Source: Pseudomonas sp. 30_B (lineage in GTDB: Bacteria; Pseudomonadota; Gammaproteobacteria; Pseudomonadales; Pseudomonadaceae). From it: a stretch of 64,000 nucleotides of DNA. Below, piece by piece: positions 53,256-63,481 of this stretch (positions are counted from its first letter, which is position 1; every line of letters begins with the position of its first letter). The position numbers and the translations under genes were made by a program. Where the stretch lies: assembly GCF_017491605.1 (NCBI RefSeq), contig NZ_JAFGYY010000023.1, positions 1 to 64,000 on the forward strand, read 5' to 3'. A model generated the notes under the pieces. It saw nothing but the letters and a program-made list of their open reading frames with translations, was not told the DNA's origin and searched no databases.

Positions 53256-55403
53256 ATGAGCAGTCTCTCCGTGCGCCTGCCCAAGGCTGCCGCGCTGCGC
53301 TTCGCCCTGTCCGACTGGGCGCATACCGACGGCGTTACCTGGATGTTCATCCTCAAGACGCTGATCACCGCCTTCACCGCCCTGTGGCTGGCCTATCGCC
53401 TGGAGCTGCCGCAGCCCAATACCGTGCTGGTGAGCGCCTTCATCGTGCTGCAGCCGCAGAGCGGGCAGGTGCTGGCGAAGAGTTTCTACCGCATCCTCGG
53501 CACGTTGGCCGGGCTGACGGTGATGGTCACCTTCATCGCCTTGTTCGCCCAGGAGCGCGTGCTGTTCCTGCTCTGCGTGGCGATCTGGGTCGGCCTGTGC
53601 ACGGCCGGTGCGGCGCGCTACCGGGATTTCCGCGCCTACGCTTGTCTGCTCGCCGGCTACACCGCGGTGATGATCGGTATCCCCGCCACCCTGCACCCCG
53701 AAGGTGCCTTCATGCAGGCGCTGTGGCGGGTGATCGAGATCACCCTGGGGATTCTCTGCACCGGCGTGGTCAGCGCCGTGGTCTTGCCGCAGACCAGCAC
53801 CGCCGCCCTGCGCAACGCGCTGAACACCCGCTTCGGCGACTTCGCCGGCCTCGCCAGCGCCGGCCTCAACGGCACCCTCGACCCCGAGCGCTTCGAACAG
53901 GCCAGCGCGCGCATCGCCGCCGAAGTGGTCGGTCTGGAAAGCTTGCGTAACGTCACCGCCTTCGAAGACCCGCACATGCGCCTGCGCAGCGGCCGCCTGG
54001 CGCGTCTGAACAGCGAGTTCATGCAGCTGACCACACGCTTCCACGCCCTGCAGCGCCTGCTCGACCGCCTGCGTCAGCGCCAGGCCAGCAACGTGCTGGA
54101 AGTGCTGATGCCGTGCCTGATCGACGTCAGCGAACTGCTCTCCAGCTGGCACTGCCGGCCGCTCACTGAAGCCGACGCCGAGCGGCTCAGCGTGCAGCTG
54201 GAATTGTGCAAGCACCACCTGATGCCGCGCATCCGCGAGGCTCGATCCACCCTTGGCCATACCTGCCCACGGGAAGCCGACCAGCTGGATTTCGAGACCG
54301 CCGCCGAGCTGCTCTACCGCTTCGCCGACGATATGCACAACTACGCCCAGACCCACGCTTCGCTGGCCGCGCACAAGCATGAGCGCGAACAGTGGAAGGA
54401 GCGCTTCACACCCAAGGCCAACGCCCTCGCCGCTGCCGTCGCGGGCTTTCGTTGCGCGCTGCTGGTGATCGTCGGCGGGGTGTTCTGGATCGAGACCTCC
54501 TGGCTCAGCGGCGCCACCTTCGCGCTGACCTCCGTGCTGATCGCCGCGCTTTCATCCGCTTCGCCCAATCCCAAACGCCTGTCACTGCAACTGACCTTGG
54601 GCACGCTGCTCGGCGCCACGCTCGGCTTCATCCTCACCTTCCGCGTGCTGCCGCACATCGATGGCTTCCCGCTGCTGTGCTTCGTGCTCGCTCCGGTGTT
54701 CGCCCTCGGCGCCTTCCTCATCACCCGTCCCAAGTGGAGTGGCTACGGCGTCGGCCTGCTGGTGTGGTTCTGCATCGCCTCGCTGCCGGCAAACCTGGCG
54801 CGCTACGACGCCTACACCTTCATCAACGAGTACCTGGCGATGCTGCTGTCGATGGGCATGGCGGTGGTCGCCTCGATCGTCATCCTGCCGCCGAACCGGC
54901 CGTGGCTGTGGGAACGCCTGGAAGCCGAACTGCGCCTGCGCGTGGTGCGGGTGATCAGCGATCCGCTGAAGGGCCTGTCCTCCAGTTTCGAGAGCGGCAC
55001 CCGCGACCTGCTGAACCAGGCCTACGGGTTATCCACAGGCCGCCCGGACGTGCAGCGCCGACTGTTGCGCTGGACCTTCCAGGTGCAGGAGATCGGCCTG
55101 TCGATCATCGAGCTGCGCCGCGAGCAGGAGGCCTTGCCGAAGGAACCCTGGTACGCCGAACGCATGCCCTGGCGCCGCGCGATTCGCGCACTGGGCCGGG
55201 CGCTGATCCGCCTGTTCATCCAGCCCAGCGAGAGCAACCGGCAGCGCGCTCTGGCCGCGGTTGAGCATGCCATCCATGCGACGCGCAGCACCGACGACCG
55301 TCGACCGCCGCACTTCGACTCCTCGCCCCTGCGCCGGGTGTGCAGCTACCTGCACTTCATCCGCACCTCGCTGCTCGATCCGCAATCGCCGTTGCGCGAT
55401 TGA
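53256..55403 (+). CDS. FUSC-family inner-membrane exporter (AaeB/YccS-like)
   Basis: A 715-residue membrane protein with the two-block FUSC plan: about six membrane segments in residues 25-180, a soluble helical region, a second block around residues 390-540 (FRCALLVIVGGVFWIETSWL), and a soluble C-terminal domain. Such proteins export aromatic carboxylic acids, often with a membrane-fusion partner; none is next to it here. Start ATG at 53256. The divergent LysR is its probable regulator. Confidence 0.87.
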   Translation: MSSLSVRLPKAAALRFALSDWAHTDGVTWMFILKTLITAFTALWLAYRLELPQPNTVLVSAFIVLQPQSGQVLAKSFYRILGTLAGLTVMVTFIALFAQERVLFLLCVAIWVGLCTAGAARYRDFRAYACLLAGYTAVMIGIPATLHPEGAFMQALWRVIEITLGILCTGVVSAVVLPQTSTAALRNALNTRFGDFAGLASAGLNGTLDPERFEQASARIAAEVVGLESLRNVTAFEDPHMRLRSGRLARLNSEFMQLTTRFHALQRLLDRLRQRQASNVLEVLMPCLIDVSELLSSWHCRPLTEADAERLSVQLELCKHHLMPRIREARSTLGHTCPREADQLDFETAAELLYRFADDMHNYAQTHASLAAHKHEREQWKERFTPKANALAAAVAGFRCALLVIVGGVFWIETSWLSGATFALTSVLIAALSSASPNPKRLSLQLTLGTLLGATLGFILTFRVLPHIDGFPLLCFVLAPVFALGAFLITRPKWSGYGVGLLVWFCIASLPANLARYDAYTFINEYLAMLLSMGMAVVASIVILPPNRPWLWERLEAELRLRVVRVISDPLKGLSSSFESGTRDLLNQAYGLSTGRPDVQRRLLRWTFQVQEIGLSIIELRREQEALPKEPWYAERMPWRRAIRALGRALIRLFIQPSESNRQRALAAVEHAIHATRSTDDRRPPHFDSSPLRRVCSYLHFIRTSLLDPQSPLRD

Positions 55404-55414
55404 GATCTCCCAGG

Positions 55415-55567
55415 CTCGCGAGCAAGCTCGCTCCTACAGGGTATGCGCCGGCGCGCTCTTCGTAGGAGCGAGCTTGCTCGCGAACCGCACGGCACAGCGC
55501 TGCCATCTTCCGTAGGAGCGGACTCCGTCCGCGATGCGAACCAATCGCGGACGGAGTCCGCTCCTAC
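55415..55567. repeat. Cluster of four REPs (two pairs)
   Basis: Two AGCGAGCTTGCTCG-type REPs face each other at 55415-55491, and two AGCGGACTCCGTCCGC-type REPs at 55522-55567. They take up most of the gap 55404-55850; the rest shows nothing. Confidence 0.9.
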
Positions 55568-55850
55568 GCCTGCCGGCAACCCCGCGCGAATCCTTCGAAT
55601 CTGCGACAGCCCGCCGCAAGACCTCTCCTCAGACCCGCACCGCGCCTGGATTGTTGCCTCTGAGTACGAAGTCTTGTTGGCGCCTGGATATATGACTCAA
55701 GTCAGGCAAATCCTATTATTTCCGTGCTGTTACAGCGCGCGCCGCAACACCATCCAAGACCCGTAACCATCCCCAACGCTTCCCGACGCAGCTCCGGCTG
55801 AGCGTCACGGGCAGGTCATGCCCGGACACCGGGACAAGGCAGGTAAATTC

Positions 55851-56114
55851 ATGAAAGCTGTAGTCATCCTGGCCATGCTGGGCTTCTCTTCGCTCGCCCT
55901 GGCCGAGCAGGTGAACGCCGCCGACCAGGCGCAAAGCGCGGCCGCGGAGCAGTACACCTACGACATGAAGCTGGACGTCGCCCATGTGATCTCCACCACG
56001 GACGTGTCCACCCAATGCGGCATCGTGCCGGCACGCATGACCTATGAAGACTCCCAGGGTCAGCGCCACACCGTCGAATACCAGGTGTGGGGTAATGGCT
56101 GCTCCGGCGGCTAA
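55851..56114 (+). CDS. Small exported DUF2790-family protein
   Basis: An 87-residue protein. Signal peptide MKAVVILAMLGFSSLALAEQ. The mature part holds the DUF2790 pattern: YDMKLDVAHVIST and CGIVPARMTYEDSQGQRHTVEY with two cysteines. Pseudomonas have several such periplasmic proteins near stress or metal genes; function is unknown. Start at 55851 is chosen for the signal peptide. Confidence 0.85.
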   Translation: MKAVVILAMLGFSSLALAEQVNAADQAQSAAAEQYTYDMKLDVAHVISTTDVSTQCGIVPARMTYEDSQGQRHTVEYQVWGNGCSGG

Positions 56115-56308
56115 CCGGCTTAGAACCTGCTCTGATCGACTGCGCGTCGGCAGGGCTGCGTTGAAACTGGGCTCGGGATGCTCATTTGCAGCAGCAAACT
56201 CCGCTCCCTCGCCCACTTTCGCCTTGCCCTGCTCTAGCTCGTCGGATCAGGAGCGGGTTCCAAGACATTCCCGCCGGGGCTCCACGCCGCCCCGACGGGA
56301 ATGTTCCC

Positions 56309-57616
56309 TTACGGCTGAAGCGCCGCCTTCGCGAGGTTGCGACTGTGCGCGCCAAAGTGCCGGATCAATTGCAGGATCTGCTCATCCAGCGCCTCGTCGT
56401 GGCGGAACGGCTGCGGTGAGTTCCCCGCGCTGAAATCTCCCGCCGGCGTCTTTTCGTTTTCCAGCCAATGACCGATGGCCGCATCGAATGCCGCCGCATG
56501 GGCATGGGACTCGCTCGCCACCACGTCACGCAGGTACTCGGTCGAGTACGGTGGATAACTTCCATCGGTGCTGGTGTCGGCATAGACCGCCAGCAAAGGC
56601 GACTGCCCACCCTGGCGCAAGGTCTCGCGCAGCCAGTCCACCTGATAACGCTCGACGCCGGTATGCCGGTCCGCCACGCGCTGGATCGCCGCCAGCTTGT
56701 CGGCATCGAAGCCGGCCATCGACTTGCCCGCCGTCCACAACATGCTGCTGGTGGTCTCCCCCGGCAGCGGCGTCGAGTGGTAGGGCTGGGTCATGTCCTG
56801 GATGTAATGCATCGCCCAGCCGAGGAAGCGGTAGCCCCAGTACGGGTGCCCCGTGTCGAAGGCGAAGCGCGCCAGGCCGTAGAACTGGTAGGCGCGCCAC
56901 TCCGGCCAGTTGCGCTCAAGGTATGGCGCGCCGGCGAAGATGATCGCGTCCTCGTGGTAGAAGCCCATGTGGAACGGCGCCTGGGAGCTGAACTCGTAGC
57001 GCGGGTCGCCGAACGGCTGCGTGCCGAAGCCGTAGCGCTGGCCGGCCTCGCCGGGGTTGTCGCTGAACAGGTTGATGTCGTGGCCGAAGTCCGGCTCGTC
57101 GGCGGCGCTGGCCAGCACATCCAGCGCGGGGATCTTCTCCCCCGGCTGCAATTGCACGAAGCGCCACTGGCTCCAACCGGAGAGATTGTGGAACACCAGC
57201 ACATCGGCCGGCTTGAGCGCGGCATGGCCGGGCAGTTCGCCGCCCGGCGGCGGCTGCACGGCGGTGGCCAACTTGATTTCCGGGTTCAGGCGCAACGCCA
57301 TGAGGAATGCCTTGTTCGGGTCGTCGCGGCCATCCTCCGTCAGACGCAGGTCATCCGGGCGCGGCGGGTACGCGCGGAAGTGTTCGCGGGCATAGGTTTC
57401 CTGCTCGTCCAGCAGTTTTACCAGGCCAGCACGCTGCTGGCTGATGAAGCTTTCCAGCGGCTCCACCTCGACTTCCGGCGCCTGGGCGAGCGCCGGCAAC
57501 TGCTGCAGGGCGATGTAGCTGCCCAGAGTGTGATTGGACCAGGCCCAGAGGCTTTGCGGCAGCACCAGCAGGCCGGCCAGCAGGCAGGTGGGCAGACAGG
57601 TGGAGAATCGCTTCAT
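56309..57616 (-). CDS. Exported zinc-dependent phospholipase C / S1-P1 nuclease-fold protein
   Basis: A 435-residue exported protein. Signal peptide MKRFSTCLPTCLLAGLLVLP to about LWA; the mature protein then begins WSNHTLGSYIAL, where the N-terminal Trp acts as a metal ligand in this fold. Further ligands: FGHDINLF, GFYHEDAI, and GWAMHYIQDMTQPYHST (HxxxD with QPxH). These match zinc phospholipase C/P1 nuclease enzymes. Substrate is uncertain. Start MKRFSTC at 57616 is preferred to 57640. Confidence 0.75.
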   Translation of the reverse strand: MKRFSTCLPTCLLAGLLVLPQSLWAWSNHTLGSYIALQQLPALAQAPEVEVEPLESFISQQRAGLVKLLDEQETYAREHFRAYPPRPDDLRLTEDGRDDPNKAFLMALRLNPEIKLATAVQPPPGGELPGHAALKPADVLVFHNLSGWSQWRFVQLQPGEKIPALDVLASAADEPDFGHDINLFSDNPGEAGQRYGFGTQPFGDPRYEFSSQAPFHMGFYHEDAIIFAGAPYLERNWPEWRAYQFYGLARFAFDTGHPYWGYRFLGWAMHYIQDMTQPYHSTPLPGETTSSMLWTAGKSMAGFDADKLAAIQRVADRHTGVERYQVDWLRETLRQGGQSPLLAVYADTSTDGSYPPYSTEYLRDVVASESHAHAAAFDAAIGHWLENEKTPAGDFSAGNSPQPFRHDEALDEQILQLIRHFGAHSRNLAKAALQP

Positions 57617-57835
57617 CGGCTTTTCGCTCTTATTGGGCAATACGAAAGAAAATTCGGACGCAGCCTAACAATCCGAAGCCACGCCGGCACTGTCGAAGAC
57701 AGCCAAAGCAAGTCACGGATAACGCCAGGGCTGACCATCATCAATGGCGCATATGGTCCCAGCCACTACACTTGCCCGGCATGGAAAGACACCGGCGCGG
57801 CCTGATTGCCGGTCACTCGAAATAAGGGCGTCCCC

Positions 57836-59500
57836 ATGCTGCAGTCCGTTTCACCCAAGCACGACCTCCCCCTCAAACCCGATCCAGTAGAACCCCGCAG
57901 CGGCGTTCTCGCCCCCTTCAGCATCGCCGCGTTCCGCATCATCTGGATCTGCAACCTGTTCGCCAACCTGGGCACCTGGGCGCAATCGGTGGCGGCCGCC
58001 TGGGTAGTCACCGAGGCCCACGCCAGCCCGCTGATGGTGGCGATGATCCAGGTCGCCTCGGCGCTGCCGCTGGTGCTGCTGTCGATCATGTCCGGCGTAC
58101 TGGCCGACAACCACGACCGGCGCAAAATCATGCTGGTCGGCCTGACGGTGGAGCTCTCCGGCGCCGCCCTGGTGACGGTGCTGGCGTTCATGGGCTACCT
58201 CGATCCGCTGATGCTGATCGTGTCGATCCTCTGGCTATCGCTGGGCAGCTCCATCACCATCCCCGCCTGGCAGGCGGCGGTGAACGAGCAGGTGCCGCCG
58301 CGCATGCTCGGCGACGCGGTGCTGCTCAACAGCGTCAACTACAACGTCGCCCGCGCCGTCGGCCCGGCCATCGGCGGCCTGCTGCTGTCGGCCACCGGGC
58401 CGTCCTGGGTGTTCCTGTTCAACTGCCTGTGCTACGCCGCGCTGATCTGGGCGATCTGGCAATGGCGCCGCGAGGTGCCCAAGCGCACTTTGCCGCCGGA
58501 GCACATTTTCGAAGGCGTGATCGCCGCGCTGCGCTTCACCCAATATTCCAGCGTCACCCGCCTGGTGATGATGCGCTCGGCGGTGTTCGGCCTGTCGGCC
58601 AGCGCCATCTGGGCCTTGTTGCCGCTGCTGGCACACCGTAATCCGGACGGCAGCGCCTCGGTGTACGGCTACATGCTCGGCGCCCTCGGCCTGGGCGCCA
58701 TCGTCGCCAGTACCGTGGTCAGCAAGGCTCGCCTGCTGCTGGGCAGCAGCAGGCTGATCAGCTTCGCCGCCGCCACGCTAGCGCTGGTCATGCTCATCCT
58801 GGGCTGGGTCGACAACCTCTGGGTGATCTTCCCCGCCCTGGTGCTGGGCGGCGCCTGCTGGATCGCGGCGGTAGCCACCTACAACTCCGCCGTGCAGATT
58901 CTCGTGCCCGACTGGGTCAAGGCGCGGGCCCTGGCGCTCTACCAGACCGCGATCTATGGCGGGCTAGCGGCGGGCTCGTTCCTCTGGGGCCACTTTGCCG
59001 AAACCATGGGAGTGCAGGGCGCGCTGATCGCCGCCGGTTGCCTGCTGCTGGTCTCGGTGGCACTGCTGTACAACTCGCGCCTGCCGGAGCTGAACTCCGC
59101 CAGCATCGCCCGTGCACCGGGCGGCGTGCCGGGGCAGCCGACCTTCGTCTTCAACCCGGAGCGCGGCTCGGTGCTGGTCTCCATCGAGTACCGGATTCCC
59201 GCCGAGCGCACCCGTGACTTCGTCCGCGCCGCCAAGCCGTTGCGCCGCCTGCGCCTGCGCAATGGGGCGGAGCGCTGGGCGCTGTACCGCGACGTGAGCA
59301 ACCCGGAAATCTGGCAGGAGCTGTTCCTGGTGGATAACTGGATCGGCCACCTGCGCATGCTCGACCGCCTCACCCTCGAGGACAAGACCATCATCGACAA
59401 CGTCACCAGCCTGCATGCGGGTGACGCGCCGCCGGTGATACGCCACGGGGTGAGCTACGAGTCGGGAAGTTACGAGCCGCCGCCGGAGTCCCTGGGCTAA
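57836..59500 (+). CDS. MFS transporter with C-terminal antibiotic-monooxygenase-like domain (DUF894)
   Basis: A 554-residue MFS protein of the EntS-like DUF894 group. About 12 membrane segments; ADNHDRRKIMLVG is the MFS loop 2-3 motif. The C-terminal 130 residues are soluble and ABM/Dabb-like (VLVSIEYRIPAERTRDFVRA, EIWQELFLVDNWIGHLRMLD). Substrate is unknown. Start at 57836 follows AAGGGCG. A bidirectional terminator follows. Confidence 0.85.
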   Translation: MLQSVSPKHDLPLKPDPVEPRSGVLAPFSIAAFRIIWICNLFANLGTWAQSVAAAWVVTEAHASPLMVAMIQVASALPLVLLSIMSGVLADNHDRRKIMLVGLTVELSGAALVTVLAFMGYLDPLMLIVSILWLSLGSSITIPAWQAAVNEQVPPRMLGDAVLLNSVNYNVARAVGPAIGGLLLSATGPSWVFLFNCLCYAALIWAIWQWRREVPKRTLPPEHIFEGVIAALRFTQYSSVTRLVMMRSAVFGLSASAIWALLPLLAHRNPDGSASVYGYMLGALGLGAIVASTVVSKARLLLGSSRLISFAAATLALVMLILGWVDNLWVIFPALVLGGACWIAAVATYNSAVQILVPDWVKARALALYQTAIYGGLAAGSFLWGHFAETMGVQGALIAAGCLLLVSVALLYNSRLPELNSASIARAPGGVPGQPTFVFNPERGSVLVSIEYRIPAERTRDFVRAAKPLRRLRLRNGAERWALYRDVSNPEIWQELFLVDNWIGHLRMLDRLTLEDKTIIDNVTSLHAGDAPPVIRHGVSYESGSYEPPPESLG

Positions 59501-59513
59501 TGGCGTAGAAGCA

Positions 59514-59543
59514 AAAACGCCCCTCGGTCAGGAGAGGCGTTTC
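59514..59543. terminator. Bidirectional terminator between the MFS and RhlE-type genes
   Basis: AAACGCC-CTC and GAG-GGCGTTT form a stem with one bulge; A and T runs flank it on both strands. Confidence 0.65.
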
Positions 59544-59559
59544 AGGTGACGCGGAAGGC

Positions 59560-60879
59560 TTACTCCGCCGCCGGCTTCTTGCGCTTGAGGGGCGCCAGAC
59601 CGTCCTGGCTCACGACCTTGGACGGGCCGGCCTTGGGCTTGGCGGTGGGCTTTTTCTTCGCCGGTGCCTTGCTGCCGGTCTTCTTCGCATCGTCCTTTTT
59701 CTTCTTGGTGCCGGCGGCCTTGCCGGATGCCTTGACCTTCTTCGGCCCCTTGTACGTGCCCTTCAGTTCCTTGATGACGCGCAGCTCGAAGCGCAGCTTG
59801 AGGTAGCGCTCGATGCTCGACATCAGGTTCCAGTCGCCATGGCCGACCAGCGAAATCGCGGTGCCCGAGGCGCCGGCGCGGCCGGTACGGCCGATGCGGT
59901 GCACGTACTCGTCGCCACGACGCGGAATGTCGAAGTTGATCACCAGGTCCAGGCCATCGACGTCCAGGCCACGGGCGGCCACGTCGGTGGCGACCAGCAC
60001 CTTCACCGCGCCCTGCTTCAGGCGTTCGATGGCCAGCTTGCGGTCCTTCTGGTCCTTCTCGCCATGCAGGACGAAGACCTTGTGCCCGGCAGCGATCAGG
60101 CGGCCGGTAAGACGGTCGGCGGCGACGCGGGTGTTGGTGAAGATGATCGCCTTGTCGTAGGTCTCGTTGCCGATCAGCCAGTGCACCAGGGCTTCCTTGT
60201 GCGCGACGTCGTCGGTCAGGATCACCTGCTGGCTGACATCCTCGTTCAGCTCGCTGACGCGGTTGAGCTGCAGGTTCTCCGGCTCGCGCAGGACCTTCTC
60301 GACCATCTCGTGCAGGCCGCTGCCGCTGGTGGCGGAGAACAGCAGGGTCTGGCGCTCGGCCGGGCACTGCGCGGCGAGCTTGAGCACGTCCTCGGAGAAG
60401 CCCATGTCGAGCATGCGGTCGGCTTCGTCGAGGATCAGCACTTCCACGTCACCCAGCGGCAGATTGCCGGCGTTGAACTGCTCGTTCAGGCGGCCGGGGG
60501 TGCCGATGATGATTTCCGGATTCTTGCGCAGGCGCGCGCCCTGCACCTTGAAGTCTTCGCCGCCGGTGATCAGGCAAGCCTTGATGAAGGTGAACTGGGC
60601 GAAGCGCTCCACTTCCTTGAGGGTCTGCTGGGCCAGCTCGCGGGTCGGCAGCAGGATCAGCGCACGGGCGCCGCTCTTGGGCTTCTCCTCGGCGAGCAGG
60701 CGGTGCAGCAGCGGCAGCACGAAGGCCGCGGTCTTGCCGCTGCCGGTCTGCGCCGTCACCCGCAGGTCGCGTCCCTCCAGGGCCTTCGGGATGGCCGCCG
60801 CCTGGACCGGAGTCGGCTCGGAGAAGGACAACGAATCGAGCGCCTTGAGCAGGCGTTCGTGCAGGGCGAATTGGGAGAA
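59560..60879 (-). CDS. rhlE: DEAD-box RNA helicase, RhlE-type
   Basis: A 439-residue ATP-dependent RNA helicase. Q motif near FSEPTPVQAAAIP, Walker A AQTGSGKT, PTRELAQQ, DEAD in VLDEADRMLDMGF, SAT, and HRIGRTGRAG. A Lys- and Ala-rich tail of about 75 residues probably binds RNA. The likely start is TTG at 60879 (MFSQFALHERLL), with GAGG about seven bases upstream; the ATG at 60921 and a GTG at 60900 lack a site. It may act in ribosome assembly or RNA decay. Confidence 0.9.
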   Translation of the reverse strand, partial: FSQFALHERLLKALDSLSFSEPTPVQAAAIPKALEGRDLRVTAQTGSGKTAAFVLPLLHRLLAEEKPKSGARALILLPTRELAQQTLKEVERFAQFTFIKACLITGGEDFKVQGARLRKNPEIIIGTPGRLNEQFNAGNLPLGDVEVLILDEADRMLDMGFSEDVLKLAAQCPAERQTLLFSATSGSGLHEMVEKVLREPENLQLNRVSELNEDVSQQVILTDDVAHKEALVHWLIGNETYDKAIIFTNTRVAADRLTGRLIAAGHKVFVLHGEKDQKDRKLAIERLKQGAVKVLVATDVAARGLDVDGLDLVINFDIPRRGDEYVHRIGRTGRAGASGTAISLVGHGDWNLMSSIERYLKLRFELRVIKELKGTYKGPKKVKASGKAAGTKKKKDDAKKTGSKAPAKKKPTAKPKAGPSKVVSQDGLAPLKRKKPAAE

Positions 60880-61054
60880 CAAGGCAGACCTCGATATCAC
60901 GTAAAGACCAAATAGCTGCATAGCGTAACCGATGCGCGGGTTTTATTCGCCGGTCGCAATCGGTACGGCACGGGTCGCGTGCGGGACAGACGCGGGCGGA
61001 AGGCGCTCCCAGACTGGCTGCACCGCTCAAGAACGCCGCACAAGGAACGCCGCG

Positions 61055-62419
61055 ATGACGCACCGCCCAACCGCCGCCGAACGTCTGGAGCGCTTGCCGC
61101 TGAGTCCTTACCACCGGCTGATCTTCGTGATCATCGCCCTGGCGTTCTTCTTCGACTCCATGGACCTGGCGATGATGACCTTCCTGCTCGGCTCGATCAA
61201 AGCTGAGTTCGGCCTCTCCAGCGCCCAGGCCGGCCTGCTGGCAAGCTCCAGCTTCGTCGGCATGGTGGTCGGCGCGGCGCTGTCCGGGCTGCTCGCCGAC
61301 CGCTTCGGGCGCAAGCCGGTGTTCCAGTGGAGCATCGTGCTCTGGGGCATCGCCAGCTACCTCTGCTCCACCGCCGGCGACGTGCAGCAACTGACCCTCT
61401 ACCGCGTGCTGCTGGGGATAGGCATGGGCATGGAGTTTCCCATCGCCCAGTCGCTGCTCTCGGAAATGATCCCAGCGCAGAAACGCGGCAAGTACATCGC
61501 GCTGATGGATGGCTTCTGGCCGCTGGGTTTCATCGCCGCCGGCTGTCTGTCCTACTTCATCCTGCCGGTGGCCGGCTGGCGCAGCCTGTTCCTGCTGCTG
61601 GCCTTCCCGGCGATCTTCGTCCTGGCGATCCGCTTCATGATCCCGGAATCGCCGCGTTGGCTGGAACAGGCCGGACTGCTCGATCAGGCCGAGCGCTCCC
61701 TGCAACGCATCGAAGCGCGGGTAATGGCTTCACTCAAGCTGACCAGCCTGCCCGAGCCCACCCCGCTGGCGCGCCCGGAGCCGAGTGCGCCGGGCTTCTT
61801 CCGCGCCTTCGCCGAACTCTGGTCGCCCGCCTACCGCAGCCGCACCCTGACGGTCTGGAGCCTGTGGTTCTTCGCCCTGCTCGGCTTCTACGGCCTCACC
61901 TCCTGGCTCAGCGCCCTGCTGCAGCAATCGGGCTTCGCCGCAACCCAGTCGGTCTACTACACGGTGCTGATCTCCCTGGCCGGCATCCCCGGCTTCCTCT
62001 GCGCGGCCTGGCTGGTCGAACGCTGGGGCCGCAAGCCGAGCTGCGTGCTGATGCTCCTGGGCGGCGGCGCGATGGCCTATGCCTATGGGCAGACGGCGGT
62101 GTTCGGCGGCAGCCTGGGTCTGCTGATCGGCTTCGGTCTGGCCATGCAGTTCTTCCTGTTCGGCATGTGGGCGGTGCTCTACACCTACACGCCGGAGCTC
62201 TACCCCACCTCGGCGCGCGCCACCGGTTCCGGCTTCGCCTCGGCAGTCGGACGCATCGGCTCGCTGCTCGGCCCCACTGTCGCCGGCCTGATCCTGCCGG
62301 TGGCCGGCCAGGGAGGCGTATTCACCCTCGGCGCACTGTGCTTCCTGCTCGCCGCCGGCGTGGTCTGGATCTTCGGCATCGAAACGCGTGGCCGAACCCT
62401 GGAGGAACTCGCCGGCTGA
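61055..62419 (+). CDS. MFS transporter, NiaP/aromatic acid:H+ symporter-like
   Basis: A 454-residue sugar-porter-type MFS carrier with about 12 membrane segments. DRFGRKP after the second segment, PESPRWL at the end of the sixth and the middle loop, and RATGSGFASAVGRIG in the second half. Such carriers take up nicotinate, niacin-like or aromatic acids. AAGGA lies eight bases before the ATG at 61055. Substrate cannot be fixed. Confidence 0.85.
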   Translation: MTHRPTAAERLERLPLSPYHRLIFVIIALAFFFDSMDLAMMTFLLGSIKAEFGLSSAQAGLLASSSFVGMVVGAALSGLLADRFGRKPVFQWSIVLWGIASYLCSTAGDVQQLTLYRVLLGIGMGMEFPIAQSLLSEMIPAQKRGKYIALMDGFWPLGFIAAGCLSYFILPVAGWRSLFLLLAFPAIFVLAIRFMIPESPRWLEQAGLLDQAERSLQRIEARVMASLKLTSLPEPTPLARPEPSAPGFFRAFAELWSPAYRSRTLTVWSLWFFALLGFYGLTSWLSALLQQSGFAATQSVYYTVLISLAGIPGFLCAAWLVERWGRKPSCVLMLLGGGAMAYAYGQTAVFGGSLGLLIGFGLAMQFFLFGMWAVLYTYTPELYPTSARATGSGFASAVGRIGSLLGPTVAGLILPVAGQGGVFTLGALCFLLAAGVVWIFGIETRGRTLEELAG

Positions 62420-62516
62420 CGTGCCGCCCAACGCAGGCAGGAATCGGACGAACGTACCAGCACCCTACAGCCACCGTGCCATGCTCTGATCGAGCCTTAC
62501 GCAACGGAGAAACAGG

Positions 62517-63062
62517 GTGCAATCGACTCTCATTTATTTCGTCGCTGCCAGCCTGGACGGGTATATCGCCCGGCCCGATGGCAGCGTGGACTGGCTGCAG
62601 GGTTACGACAGCGCGACCGACGACCATGGCTACGGCGCCTTCTATGCCAGTATCGACGGCCTGCTGATGGGGCGCGCCACCTACCTCCACTCCCTCGGAT
62701 TGGGCGACTGGCCCTATCCGGGCAAACCGGCCCTCATCCTGACCCGTGCCAACCACCTTCCGCTGGCAAGCCCCACCGTCGAGTTGATGCACAGCCCACC
62801 GAGCGAAGCCCTGGAGGCCCTGCAGGCCAAGGGTTGTCGGCGCATCTGGCTGGTCGGCGGCGGGAGCCTGGCGGGAAACTTTCTTGCCGCGGGGTTGCTC
62901 GACGAGCTGATCGTCAGCATCATCCCCCACCTGCTCGGAGCCGGCATTCCGCTGTTCAGCATCGGGCTCGAACAACGCCTGCAACTGCTGGAACAGCGCA
63001 GCTTCCCCAGCGGCATCGTGCAGCTGCGTTACCAGGTCCTCAAGGAAAGCCCCTCGCCATGA
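62517..63062 (+). CDS. Dihydrofolate reductase-family protein (RibD C-terminal type)
   Basis: A 181-residue reductase-fold protein. LIYFVAASLDGYIARPDGSVDW at the start and IWLVGGGSLAGNFLAAGLLD for NADPH binding match the YwjB/RibD_C group rather than classical DHFR. Start GTG at 62517 with GGAG upstream. Its stop overlaps the NUDIX start (ATGA), so the two are coupled. Substrate is unknown. Confidence 0.85.
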   Translation: MQSTLIYFVAASLDGYIARPDGSVDWLQGYDSATDDHGYGAFYASIDGLLMGRATYLHSLGLGDWPYPGKPALILTRANHLPLASPTVELMHSPPSEALEALQAKGCRRIWLVGGGSLAGNFLAAGLLDELIVSIIPHLLGAGIPLFSIGLEQRLQLLEQRSFPSGIVQLRYQVLKESPSP

Positions 63063-63481
63063 CCCTCGTCACCCTCAGCATCGCCGCCGCCTGCCTGCTC
63101 GACGACAGCGGACGCCTGCTGCTGGTGCGCAAGCGCGGCACCCACGCCTTCATGCTGCCCGGTGGTAAGCACGAGCCCGGTGAAACCTCGGTGCAGGCTC
63201 TGCTGCGCGAACTGGATGAAGAGCTCAACCTGCGCCTGACGGAAAACGCGCTGACGCCGCTGGGCCATTTCCACGCCGACGCGGCCAATGAGCCCGATAC
63301 CCGGGTCGACGCGCAGGTCTACCTGGCCGCCCTGCCCCACCCGGTGAGCCCCGCGGCGGAGCTGGAAGAACTGGCCTGGCTCGCCCCCACTGACCTGGCC
63401 CCTGGCAAAAGCGTCCCGCACAATCTCGCGCCGCTGTTGCGCGAACACGTCCTGCCAGCCCTTCTCCAGCACCTGGGCTGA
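63059..63481 (+). CDS. NUDIX hydrolase
   Basis: A 140-residue NUDIX protein. The box reads GGKHEPGETSVQALLREL then DEELNL, fitting Gx5Ex7REUxEExGU except that Asn takes the last Gly place. Metal-binding glutamates are intact. Probably hydrolyses a nucleotide diphosphate derivative. It overlaps the upstream reductase gene by four bases. Confidence 0.87.
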   Translation: MTLVTLSIAAACLLDDSGRLLLVRKRGTHAFMLPGGKHEPGETSVQALLRELDEELNLRLTENALTPLGHFHADAANEPDTRVDAQVYLAALPHPVSPAAELEELAWLAPTDLAPGKSVPHNLAPLLREHVLPALLQHLG